Shown in pieces: positions 28,401-35,051 of a DNA stretch of 64,000 nucleotides. The DNA comes from Rosistilla carotiformis (lineage in GTDB: Bacteria; Planctomycetota; Planctomycetia; Pirellulales; Pirellulaceae). Every line of letters starts with the position of its first letter. Position 1 is the first letter of the stretch. The position numbers and the translations under genes are program-made. Below the pieces are notes generated by a model, which saw only the letters and a list, made by a program, of their open reading frames with translations, did no database searches and had not been told where the DNA came from. The DNA lies in contig NZ_CP036348.1 of assembly GCF_007753095.1 (NCBI RefSeq), positions 2,542,001 through 2,606,000 of the forward strand. Direction: 5' to 3'.

Positions 28401-29947
28401 CCAATGCGACCGGCCATGGAACCTTGTCATTGATCGGCAGAGGCGACTTGCAGCGGAACGACACGTTCACGCAAGCCGACATCAACGCGGGTCGCTTACG
28501 CTACAGGCACGATAACAGCGAAACGACGACAGATGCCTTTGAGTTCACGTTGGCTGACGATGGAGCCGACGGAGCGATGCCGGCAGCGGGTCGATTTGCG
28601 ATTGCCGTCGTTCCTGTCAACGATCACACGACGTCGACAATCTTCGATGGCGACGTAACGATCGACGGTGTTTCTGAGAATGCAGCGATCGGTACCGCGG
28701 TCGGATTCACCGCAATCGCCAGCGATGGCGACGCACAGGATACGATCCACTACGCATTGGATGATAACGACGGCGGCCGTTTTGCAATCGACAGCATCAC
28801 GGGAATTGTTCGGGTTGCCGGACCGATCGACCGCGAGAGTGATGGTGTCCACCGCAGCATCACCATTCGCGCGACCAGCAGTGACGGTTCGTTCCAAACG
28901 CAGACTTTGGTCATCGCGGTCGCCGATGCCAATGAATTCGGCGTTGGCCCCATTGTCGATCTCGATACGACCGTCGATAGCGTCTTGGAGAATGCCGTCG
29001 CAGGAACGTTGGTCGGAATTAAGGTGACCGCAGTCGACAACGATGCCACCGATAACGCCGTCCTCTTTTCATTGATCGACGATGCAGAGGGGCGATTCAC
29101 GATCGACGAGACGACCGGTGAGATCCGAGTTGCCGACGGCGCGGTGCTCGATTTTGAAGTAAGCGCCCGGCATACGGTTCGTGTCCTGGCGACGGGGTCG
29201 GATCTCAGCACCTCGACTCAAACGATAGAAATCGAATTGACTGACGTGATTGAAGGGGTGCCGACCACGACCAACACGTCAGTGCTTCCATCGGATGGAG
29301 GCTCGGGGGGAGGGACCGGGGGAACAACGTCCGTCGCTTCCGAAGTTCCTGTCGAACGCAACGATGATGACGACAGCGAGCAGGAGGACTTGAAGAAGCT
29401 CCTCGCTCCACCGATTGTCGACGAATTGGACCACGCCGAACCTTCGTTCGGACGACGAACGGGAATTCCCGAATTACAAATCTCGCTGCTGGACGGGGAG
29501 GACGTCGATTCGGAATCCCGCTCTGTATTCCACCCCAACCTCCTACCTGCCAACCGTATTTCGATGACCATCGCACCTCCGCGATGGGATCGCTTGGGCA
29601 CGACGGAGTCGGTGACGTTTGGAATTTATGAGACCTTTGATTTTGACGTGACACTCTTGAAGGGGGCGTTGGATCGATTTGCGGACCAATACGAAGATCC
29701 CGCGTCGCTTCATCTCGTCTCAGGAACGGCAAGTTGTCTGTTTGCCGGAGCCAGTGTAGGGATCGCGGTCTGGGTGTTGAATTCGACTGCGTTGATCGGG
29801 TTCGTCCGCGCTGCGGTTCCCGCTTGGGCACGCTTCGACCCGATCTTTATCGTCCGCGACGGCCTGGTCAGCAAAGACGACGAGGACTTATCGGTTGCAG
29901 GAATTATCCACCAAAACGCCCAGCGGCCCCAAGAGGCGACAGAATGA
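22499..29947 (+). CDS. Giant DUF4347/cadherin-like surface protein with C-terminal membrane hook
   Basis: A 2482-residue protein with a TTG start. Domain order: an LEPR-like N-terminal tag (RLEDRILYSA, residues 33-42); a DUF4347 domain (about 104-275) with His165 in ILSHG and Cys208 in YGCDLA; a 300-residue repeated beta region; then at least seven cadherin-like or CSPG-type repeats (ending in motifs such as VNDAP, VNDRP, INDVDEF). Within one repeat (about residues 1549-1773) a Rossmann/GATase-like domain is inserted. Near the end come a Gly/Ser and acidic linker and a hydrophobic segment (about 2406-2438) followed by PAWARFDP and a short acidic tail. It is probably a cell-surface adhesin retained by its C-terminus. 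The stop overlaps the next start (ATGA). It is divergent from the TolC/HlyD/M50 operon. Confidence 0.9.
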   Translation: MFRKLLGRLDGRLRTQSRVATDPTPNPVIDVMRLEDRILYSAVPMVEASAPQGDSAMDSMEPVDADGAAFVIENADPLDASNDVVTFDVSTLADVSVDPAVRKEIVFIDAAVDDIDTLLSDLLAGDDADRELEVVMLDGGEDGIDQITAALNRRSGIDAIHILSHGDGSGVQLGETRLDAQALQAYAGQIAGWASALDVDADVLIYGCDLASSVAGQDLLASIAALCDCDVAASEDVTGGSQRGGDWDLEYHVGGIEAKVVVSAAAQAQWQHSLEMGTPGSASIWLSTKDDDNISGFDGHLFLDESNVMEIVDPGVQFGPSTSGSVNIQLNLNAFSDLKATLDALHVVNHSQTLGGSTFAGIDLKAGDLLFSSETSVTLTSLNSVHVNESDVVLFSPTTAGDYSTGTFTIVLDNLPSGPLQALTLIERDTRIGDYTVNAGDFLFVSSLSKKQIKLFQTEDVGEGAHTVGTEAVLLDVTDTNIAIGSSLFGIELIESDTQVGGFDLTAGQILLTTDGDGAVGQNGLATTRNDIFVLDVTKTTMVSGANNGVATAAMFFDGSDMNLDSAAESVDAIAFYRPSFAPTDIAPNGATVNENIDTSGGYAVATMTASDLNAGDTATYSIIGGLDQAKFSIAGGDQLILTAGRLDFESQSTYRVEVRVTDSEGLFYDELLTIGVNDLNEAPMASATPVNPTYVENGPPVGVFAATVIDLIEAGNAVKTLTLSVEGVQNGADEIIYLDGQSITLTDGYATTTLIGGYDLQVSVAGAIAHVVVKKTGGFDVGDAEQLLDGLLYQNRSEDPRGGSRIVSLEYIQDDGGNADGGDDDGVFEIASTITLTPVNDAPMVTSVESANITFRENDPATQLSNTLAITDADNTTIESAVIHFSIGYASDQDRLVFVDSGAIRGDWDAATGTLTLTGSETLANYETALRSIRYENTHDDPTASARTITFHVNDGEVDSNVGTRRLVVSAINDEQTLITNAGDTIVEGSTGNVLGAALLKTTDLDHAPADLVYTIETNVSHGVLTRGGLVLSVGETFTQADIDAGLILYDHDGSETIADRLAFTVDDGVGSSIAANFDWTITPLDAHPISAIADIDATAAMVDEGANVGTQVGITARATDADIGDQVTYRLDDDAAGRFSIDAVSGIVRVAAAIDREVDDPLQTIIVRTTSSDGSFTTETYSIAINDVDEFSVGPITDSDLATNAIYENAANGTWVGVTASAIDADATRSAITYSLNDNAGGRFAIDAVTGVVRVADGSLLNFEAATSHDVVVRATSADGSYQTEVFTIEVRDVNDRPEIIGLEGVTVVASNDGSATQFDRFGTVRLVDADAPTDYSGATLLVQGTGFDAADLLDIDTGGTVSLSAGITNGSVVEVDGIAVATLSSTSTSGQTLTFNGNASGRDVEAILQSFRFRSSSTLLGERTVAFAFDDGDGVADGGVQVSATSTVTVTLVAFDETGVTVSEDGTHRFSISDFDHTHLAHHAQATIEITRLPAAGSLTLAGVPAIVGQRITQAELAAGLLEFMPAADGNGTLYASFDFNVISPPASLQVLAGEPNGFTLDGGYLLPTDELLANAANFGSAGTVPSAVTVVPASAMIDADYLAQGDVLFNGYVPDANWTPEEMAAVDTWVQAGGIFIVNSDSMAYDRVSFHFGLAVVGWGSSTWNVADASHPIIDGPFGKVGSVGSPIQATGAIGYFSSSDLEVGDQVLAIDSVTGEPTIVVRQHGDGWILFTGDEGIFRAGMTGGGAVATTNDILVANIFAWAATQTPVTESHTLDIEVTAVNDDPKNLGTVPETVNAWENQAVDVDLQGLELSDVDAGSNDLTLTLSTRSAGTLWAGSGGGVVAFGSGGDSMTLTGTLHALNAYLDDPGQVQYLGAPENFGVAADAIRIDVTDNGNVGIGGGGTIHLGTFDVDLTAVNDAPQIAVNTGATVLEGATDTAITNAMLSGSDADNDDSGLVYTLTNATGHGTLSLIGRGDLQRNDTFTQADINAGRLRYRHDNSETTTDAFEFTLADDGADGAMPAAGRFAIAVVPVNDHTTSTIFDGDVTIDGVSENAAIGTAVGFTAIASDGDAQDTIHYALDDNDGGRFAIDSITGIVRVAGPIDRESDGVHRSITIRATSSDGSFQTQTLVIAVADANEFGVGPIVDLDTTVDSVLENAVAGTLVGIKVTAVDNDATDNAVLFSLIDDAEGRFTIDETTGEIRVADGAVLDFEVSARHTVRVLATGSDLSTSTQTIEIELTDVIEGVPTTTNTSVLPSDGGSGGGTGGTTSVASEVPVERNDDDDSEQEDLKKLLAPPIVDELDHAEPSFGRRTGIPELQISLLDGEDVDSESRSVFHPNLLPANRISMTIAPPRWDRLGTTESVTFGIYETFDFDVTLLKGALDRFADQYEDPASLHLVSGTASCLFAGASVGIAVWVLNSTALIGFVRAAVPAWARFDPIFIVRDGLVSKDDEDLSVAGIIHQNAQRPQEATE

Positions 29948-32391
29948 AACTCAGTACAAAAACTAAGCTGACAGCGAGCATCGTGCTGTTGTGCGTCTCG
30001 GCGATCATGGTTGCCAGCCTGACAGAATTGCTTCCCGACGAACGCAAACTGCGAGCACAAAGCCGTCTCGATCTCTGCGAAGCGTTGGCGACCAGCGTCA
30101 CGTTTTTGGTCAGCAAGGGGGAGACCGAACAAGCGCAAATGCAAATGGAGCTGTTCGGTCAACGGCATGACGATGTGGTTTCGACAGGACTCCGATACAA
30201 CAACATGACGCTGGTTGCGCAAACCGGTGGGCACCAAGTGCATTGGTCGCGCGGGGTCACCAATCGCGAAGATGGTTGCTACGTCGTTTCGATCGATGCC
30301 AACAACGGTCGCTGGGGCGAATTGGAAATTCAATTCACGCCGCTGTACGCGGGGATCAATCGCTACACCAGCAGTTCGTTGTTAAAGCTGTTAGCCTTGG
30401 TTACACCGTTGTTAGCCATCGTTTGCCACTTTCATTTTAACCGAATCCTGCGTTTCTTGGATCCAAAACGAGTAGTCCCCAATCGTGTTCGCCAAACGTT
30501 GGACAGCTTTGCCGAAGGCGTGGTTTTGTTGGATCACGAAGATCGAATTGTGTTGGCAAACGACGCGTTCGCCAAACACTTGCAACGTCCGGTCGACGCG
30601 TTGTTGGGCGCGAAGTTTTCCAATCTTCCCTTTGAATCGACCGAAGAGAGTGAAGGGGGACTCGCGGCGCTCTGGAAAGCGGCTCGCGAGAAAACCGAAC
30701 TACGGGGCGTAACGACCAAATTGCTCGATCCTGCAGGACATGTCACGGCGATCTTTTCCGTCAACGTCACGCGGGTGACCGACGACGCGGGGAACTATCA
30801 AGGCTTGATGGCCGCCTTCGCCGATGTCACCCCGTTGGAACGCAAACGCGCTCAATTGGCGGCCGCCCTGGAAGACCTGCATCGATCCAAACAAGAGATC
30901 AGTAACCAAAATAAGGAACTGCGCTATCTTGCCACGCGCGATCCGTTGACCGGATGTCTCAATCGTCGCACGTTTTTCGAGTTGTTCGACAAACATTGGA
31001 CCCAAGCAAAAACAACGGACGCTCCGTTGTGCGCGGTGATGGTCGACATCGACTTTTTTAAGTCGATCAATGACAACTACGGACATAGCGCGGGGGATGA
31101 AGTGTTGCGGCAAACCGGCGCGTTATTGAATTCTATCGCCCGTGATAACGATGTCGTTTGTCGTTATGGTGGTGAAGAGTTCAGTCTGTTGTTGCCGGGA
31201 GTCACGTTGCAAGAAGCCGAAAGGATCGGAGAACAGGTCCGGCGTCGGGTCAGCGAACTGCAGTTCTCCAAATTTTCGATTACCGCGAGCATTGGCTTGT
31301 CCGGGGTTGAGTGTGGGGCCGACGACCCTCAAGGGCTGTTGGATCAGGCGGACAAATGCCTTTATGTCGCCAAACGCAATGGCCGCAACCAGGTCGTCCG
31401 ATTCGACACGGTGCCCAAGCAGCTTGTCGTCGACGAATCGCAAATCAGTCGAACGCATCCTCAGACCGCCCCTCCACCCGCGATTCCTTTCCCAGCTGTC
31501 TCGGCGCTGTTGTCGGCGATGTCATACCGCGACAACCAGACGGCCCAGCATTCGATCCGCGTTTCCAACCACGCTGCCATGTTGGCGCAACGCGTGCTTG
31601 GACCGCGTGAGGTCTACGTTGTCGAAATCGCTGCGTTGCTGCACGACATCGGGAAAATTGGTGTCCCCGACGCGATCTTGTTGAAGCCCGGTCCGCTCAC
31701 GAAAGAGGAGTGGCTGCAGATGGAGAAGCACGATCGGATTGGCGTCGAAATCATTAACAAATCGTTTAAGCATCCCCGTCTGACCGATATCGTTCGCTTT
31801 CATCATGTTCGCTTTGATGGTAGCGGAGGCAATCCTAACGATCCCGTGGGTGAAGCGATTCCCGTGGGCGCGCGGATCTTAACGATCGTCGATTCGTTTG
31901 ACGCGATGACGTCCGATCGTCCCTACCGTAAGGGAATGGCGATCGAGGACGCGGTCGCCGAACTTCGGCGCTGCGCGGGAACTCAGTTCGATCCTCAATT
32001 GGTCGAGATCTTTGTCGAATTGATCGCCGCTCGCGGCGCAGTGCTTTCGACCCGGGCGAAGGAAACGATGTCCAACGAATTGGTCCTATCGATTGGCGAG
32101 CAGGTGGAATGTCTGATCGACGCAGCCGATGCGGGCGATCGAAAAACGTTTGTCGCCCTGGCCGAACGACTGCGGCTGACCGCCGAACATTCTAACGTCG
32201 CATCGTTGGCCCGAGCAGCCAACCATGCGATCCAGATTGTCAACGAAGATCAGCAGCTGCAGCAATTGGTCGAACAATCGTTCGAACTGCTGACAGTGTG
32301 CCGTGCGATGCGATCGAATATCGCTAGGAACCAATTCGATGGCCGGGAGCTCGACGTGCCATCGCCCCCCGTGGCGGCTGGCAAGGTTTGA
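29944..32391 (+). CDS. Membrane PAS-GGDEF-HD c-di-GMP signalling protein
   Basis: An 815-residue sensor. Two TM segments (about residues 10-25 and 140-160) bracket a periplasmic domain. A PAS domain follows (residues 180-300), then a short coiled coil, and a GGDEF domain with GGEEF at 409-413 and a matching inhibitory RxxD (RDND, five residues before), so an active, feedback-inhibited diguanylate cyclase is likely. Next is an HD domain of HD-GYP type: HDIGK at 567 and HHVRFDG at 620, but the GYP triplet is replaced by GGN, so phosphodiesterase activity is uncertain. The last ~100 residues look like an Hpt-type bundle without the phosphorylatable His. ATG overlaps the giant gene's stop (ATGA), so the two are co-translated. 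Confidence 0.92.
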   Translation: MKLSTKTKLTASIVLLCVSAIMVASLTELLPDERKLRAQSRLDLCEALATSVTFLVSKGETEQAQMQMELFGQRHDDVVSTGLRYNNMTLVAQTGGHQVHWSRGVTNREDGCYVVSIDANNGRWGELEIQFTPLYAGINRYTSSSLLKLLALVTPLLAIVCHFHFNRILRFLDPKRVVPNRVRQTLDSFAEGVVLLDHEDRIVLANDAFAKHLQRPVDALLGAKFSNLPFESTEESEGGLAALWKAAREKTELRGVTTKLLDPAGHVTAIFSVNVTRVTDDAGNYQGLMAAFADVTPLERKRAQLAAALEDLHRSKQEISNQNKELRYLATRDPLTGCLNRRTFFELFDKHWTQAKTTDAPLCAVMVDIDFFKSINDNYGHSAGDEVLRQTGALLNSIARDNDVVCRYGGEEFSLLLPGVTLQEAERIGEQVRRRVSELQFSKFSITASIGLSGVECGADDPQGLLDQADKCLYVAKRNGRNQVVRFDTVPKQLVVDESQISRTHPQTAPPPAIPFPAVSALLSAMSYRDNQTAQHSIRVSNHAAMLAQRVLGPREVYVVEIAALLHDIGKIGVPDAILLKPGPLTKEEWLQMEKHDRIGVEIINKSFKHPRLTDIVRFHHVRFDGSGGNPNDPVGEAIPVGARILTIVDSFDAMTSDRPYRKGMAIEDAVAELRRCAGTQFDPQLVEIFVELIAARGAVLSTRAKETMSNELVLSIGEQVECLIDAADAGDRKTFVALAERLRLTAEHSNVASLARAANHAIQIVNEDQQLQQLVEQSFELLTVCRAMRSNIARNQFDGRELDVPSPPVAAGKV

Positions 32392-32574
32392 TTTTGACGG
32401 ACGTGGGCGGGCCGATCGCAGCGATCACGCCGGTTGGCAGTTGCGACTGGATCGACTTCGCAAGGGTTTTCGTTGGGGGGCGGGAACAGTTCCCTTTGCC
32501 TACGGGGCGTTTCCGGTTACATTAACGGTCCGTTTAGAAAATATGTCCGCATTCCGTTTTGTTGGAGCCAAGAA

Positions 32575-32664
32575 TTGGGAACGAAGAAAACAGGTAAGGG
32601 TCGTCGCAAAGTAGGTCGAAAGAAACGGCGTATGCGCGCGAAAATCCGCCATCGCAAGAAGTAG
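32575..32664 (+). CDS. 29-residue highly basic protein, probable ribosome-associated (AURKAIP1/COX24-like)
   Basis: TTG start with a strong ribosome-binding site (GGAG, 7 nt upstream), then a 29-residue product starting GTKKTGKGRRKVGRKKRRM and ending IRHRKK. About two thirds of the residues are Lys or Arg. Size and composition resemble the tiny AURKAIP1/COX24 (DUF1713, bS22/mS38-like) small-subunit proteins; this match is from memory and is the least certain part. An open frame extends upstream to 32434, but that part has no ribosome-binding site and unrelated composition. A hairpin and probable terminator follow within 80 bases. Confidence 0.65.
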   Translation: MGTKKTGKGRRKVGRKKRRMRAKIRHRKK

Positions 32665-33081
32665 AACTCTTGGTTTGCATGGGCTGAAGCCCTTCTGAAC
32701 AAATCGGCACCGCTCACGCTTTCTCAGCGTGCCGTTTCTCTTGTCAACGCGCTCGGTTATCTGTGTGGTAGCCGAACGGTCTCGTTGCGCACCCCGGTTG
32801 GTTGCTAGCGTCGGTGGAATCGTTCAACTTTTCCTGAGCGTAGCGACCGGAATATGCGAATACGCAAGGCCAATTGTGCCGATAAGTCCGGTGGAAGTGG
32901 TCCCAACGAATGCAACGGCGCGTTGTTCCGTCGATCCGATTCGGAACGACCGGCTGTGGGGCTGCAATGAGAACGGGGGGTGCGTTCAACACAATGCGAT
33001 TTCGTATTGTGTCATGTGATCCTTTGCACCCCCGGAATCCCGGACGAGGCATGCAGCCTGGAAGCTGCGGAGAATCACGCG
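32665..33081. other. Intergenic region upstream of BBP7-like gene
   Basis: 417 bases. It contains a short GGGCTGAAGCCC palindrome (32681-32692), a terminator-like hairpin (32705-32734) and one TTGCTAGCG element (32802-32810). The remainder presumably holds the promoter of the outer-membrane protein gene; no clear boxes were found. Confidence 0.5.
32705..32740 (+). terminator. Probable terminator after the small basic protein gene
   Basis: CGGCAC at 32705-32710 pairs with GTGCCG at 32729-32734, with an inner GCT/AGC pairing across a one-base bulge, followed by TTTCTC. It lies 40 bases after the stop. The T-run is interrupted, so strength is uncertain. Confidence 0.55.
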
Positions 33082-34587
33082 ATGCAAATTCAAGCGTTGA
33101 CGACAACAGGGTTGTGTTTAGGTCTCATGTGGGCACTGCTGACCACAAAGGCTGAGGCACAGATGCCATCGATGCAAGGGTATCCCCCGATGGTTTCGCA
33201 GACCAGTTTTATGGTCCCCGAAAACATGTCGCCTGGGGTTTCACAGGCAATGTACCAACCCACAGGCCAACAGCCCCCTGGTGCTGTCGCTCAGGTGGGC
33301 TTCTGTAACCTCGCCGGTGGCGGAGCGTGTGATTCCGGTTGCGACGGCTATTGCGGCTGCTCCGGTGGCGGTGGCTGCTCTGGCGGCTGCTGCGGTGGGT
33401 GTGGGTGCGGCGGCGGACCTGGCGGTCTGATCGGGCAAATTTGCCAGGGCGGGGCCCTCAATGGCTTGCAAAACCTGTGCTTATTCTGCCGCGGATCGGG
33501 ATGTAGTGTCTGCCAAGCCCCCAACAATGCCGGCAGCCTGTTGGGTTGCTTGGGAATCTTGGCGCCCTATACCGAAGCGGGATTATGTGCCCAAAGATGG
33601 TACGATTTCCAAGCGGAAGTCATGTTCTTGTCGATGAATGGGTCGTCGACCAACCAAGCTTTAACCAGCTTTGGCCAAGGCGTGGCCAATCCTACGACCG
33701 GTGTGGTCGACGCAAATATCGTGTTGGGAACCGACAGCGCTTCCTTTAATGAACTTGCACCCGGGTTTCGCTTGACCGCCAGCATGATGTTTGGTGCCGG
33801 TGGCAACATCGAAGCGACCTACTTCGGTTCGCAGCACTTTTCGCAGTCGGCCTCCTATGTCGATCCGACCAACACGCTGTACTCCGCCTTTAGCAACTTT
33901 GGCACCGCACCTTCGGGCGGCTTCGACGATACCGACCAATCGGCAATCCAATCGCTGGTAAACAAGTCGGACATCCACAGTGGCGAAGTGAATTATCGCC
34001 GGCGGTGGGTGGGGCCGTACTGTCGCTTCCAAGGATCGTGGTTGCTGGGTTTCCGATACTTTGATGTCGACGAAGTCTTCAACTACGAGGCACGCGATGC
34101 GATCGATTCGGCCGCCGCGATGACCCAACCCGACTTCTTTAGCAGTGCGACGCAAACGCGGAACGCTCTGGTCGGTGCTCAATTGGGTGGTGATCTTTGG
34201 TGGAACGTGCATCCAGGAATCAACCTCGGCGTCGGCTGGAAGGGTGGAATCTTTGGCAACCGAGCGGAACAGGACACGGCGATTCGCTCCAATTCGATTA
34301 ACAACCTCGGCGTCAGCCAGCTGTGGGAAACGGCTTCCGATTCGACCACGGCGTTGATGAGCGAACTGCAAGCCCGGCTCGCCTATCGCCTCAGCTACTC
34401 GTGGACGTTCACCGCGGCCTACTGGTTCATCGGCGTCGACGGCCTGGCCTTGGGGGCGGGAAACATCAACACCTCGCAAGCGTCACAGCTGTTCTCCAAC
34501 CCCGCAGTTCCTCGCGACGTATCGATCAACATCGACGATTCGATCACGATGCACGGCTTTTCGGTCGGCCTGGAATACCTCTGGTAA
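33082..34587 (+). CDS. BBP7-family outer-membrane beta-barrel protein with Cys/Gly-rich segment
   Basis: A 501-residue exported protein; the signal peptide is residues 1-27 (cleavage after KAEA). Residues about 70-155 are extremely rich in Cys and Gly (motifs such as CGCSGGGGCSGGCCGG, and CRGSGCSVC), with more than 20 cysteines. From residue 175 the alternating, aromatic-ended beta pattern and the YDFQAEVMFLSMNG / LGFRYFDVDE / AYRLSYSWTFTAAYWFIGVDG / GFSVGLEYLW motifs match the planctomycete BBP7-type barrel; the final aromatic residue fits outer-membrane insertion. The start is ATG 33082 (MQIQAL); an upstream frame to 32980 lacks a signal sequence. It is followed by a strong terminator. Confidence 0.88.
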   Translation: MQIQALTTTGLCLGLMWALLTTKAEAQMPSMQGYPPMVSQTSFMVPENMSPGVSQAMYQPTGQQPPGAVAQVGFCNLAGGGACDSGCDGYCGCSGGGGCSGGCCGGCGCGGGPGGLIGQICQGGALNGLQNLCLFCRGSGCSVCQAPNNAGSLLGCLGILAPYTEAGLCAQRWYDFQAEVMFLSMNGSSTNQALTSFGQGVANPTTGVVDANIVLGTDSASFNELAPGFRLTASMMFGAGGNIEATYFGSQHFSQSASYVDPTNTLYSAFSNFGTAPSGGFDDTDQSAIQSLVNKSDIHSGEVNYRRRWVGPYCRFQGSWLLGFRYFDVDEVFNYEARDAIDSAAAMTQPDFFSSATQTRNALVGAQLGGDLWWNVHPGINLGVGWKGGIFGNRAEQDTAIRSNSINNLGVSQLWETASDSTTALMSELQARLAYRLSYSWTFTAAYWFIGVDGLALGAGNINTSQASQLFSNPAVPRDVSINIDDSITMHGFSVGLEYLW

Positions 34588-35051
34588 AAAGTCCTTCAAA
34601 TCGGCCGCGTGCCGCGACAAACCGACTTACAATAACGATAAACGCCCAGGAAATCCCTGGGCGTTTTTTTGTTAGGTGGCTTCTCTGCCGACATCGTGGA
34701 ACCATCGTGGGCAAGCGGATGGGGGCGGAAATCGAAGTGAATATCAGCAAAATTGGAAAATCGTGCGGGCATGAAATCCTAAAATTCGAATCGACCGGAA
34801 CTAACGCGATCCGCCTCGCGTCGTAAACCATGCGTTTTGTTGACAGTCGATTGGCCCGAATTAGAATCAGGTTCCCGGCTCATCGAAATCAACGCGAATG
34901 CAAATCGTCTTGTCGATCACATGAAACCTTCCGGTTTCGATGCCCATCGGATCCGCGATCCGTGATTTTGAAGAACTTTGGTTGTTGGCCAACCATGCTG
35001 TCTGGTCAGCATCTGTAAACAAATACGTTTGATACGCTCGAGGTTTTGTCC
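34588..35051. other. Intergenic region between BBP7-like gene and dockerin/metzincin gene
   Basis: 464 bases. The 5' part holds the terminator at 34641-34670. The rest (34671-35051) has no convincing open frame and presumably carries the promoter and leader of the next gene; GAGG at 35039-35042 is the likely ribosome-binding site. No riboswitch-like conserved pattern was recognised. Confidence 0.5.
34641..34670 (+). terminator. Rho-independent terminator after BBP7-like gene
   Basis: A perfect 10-bp stem AACGCCCAGG / CCTGGGCGTT with a 5-nt loop (AAATC), followed directly by a run of T (seven T in total, counting the last two stem bases). It lies 53 bases after the stop codon. Confidence 0.92.
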
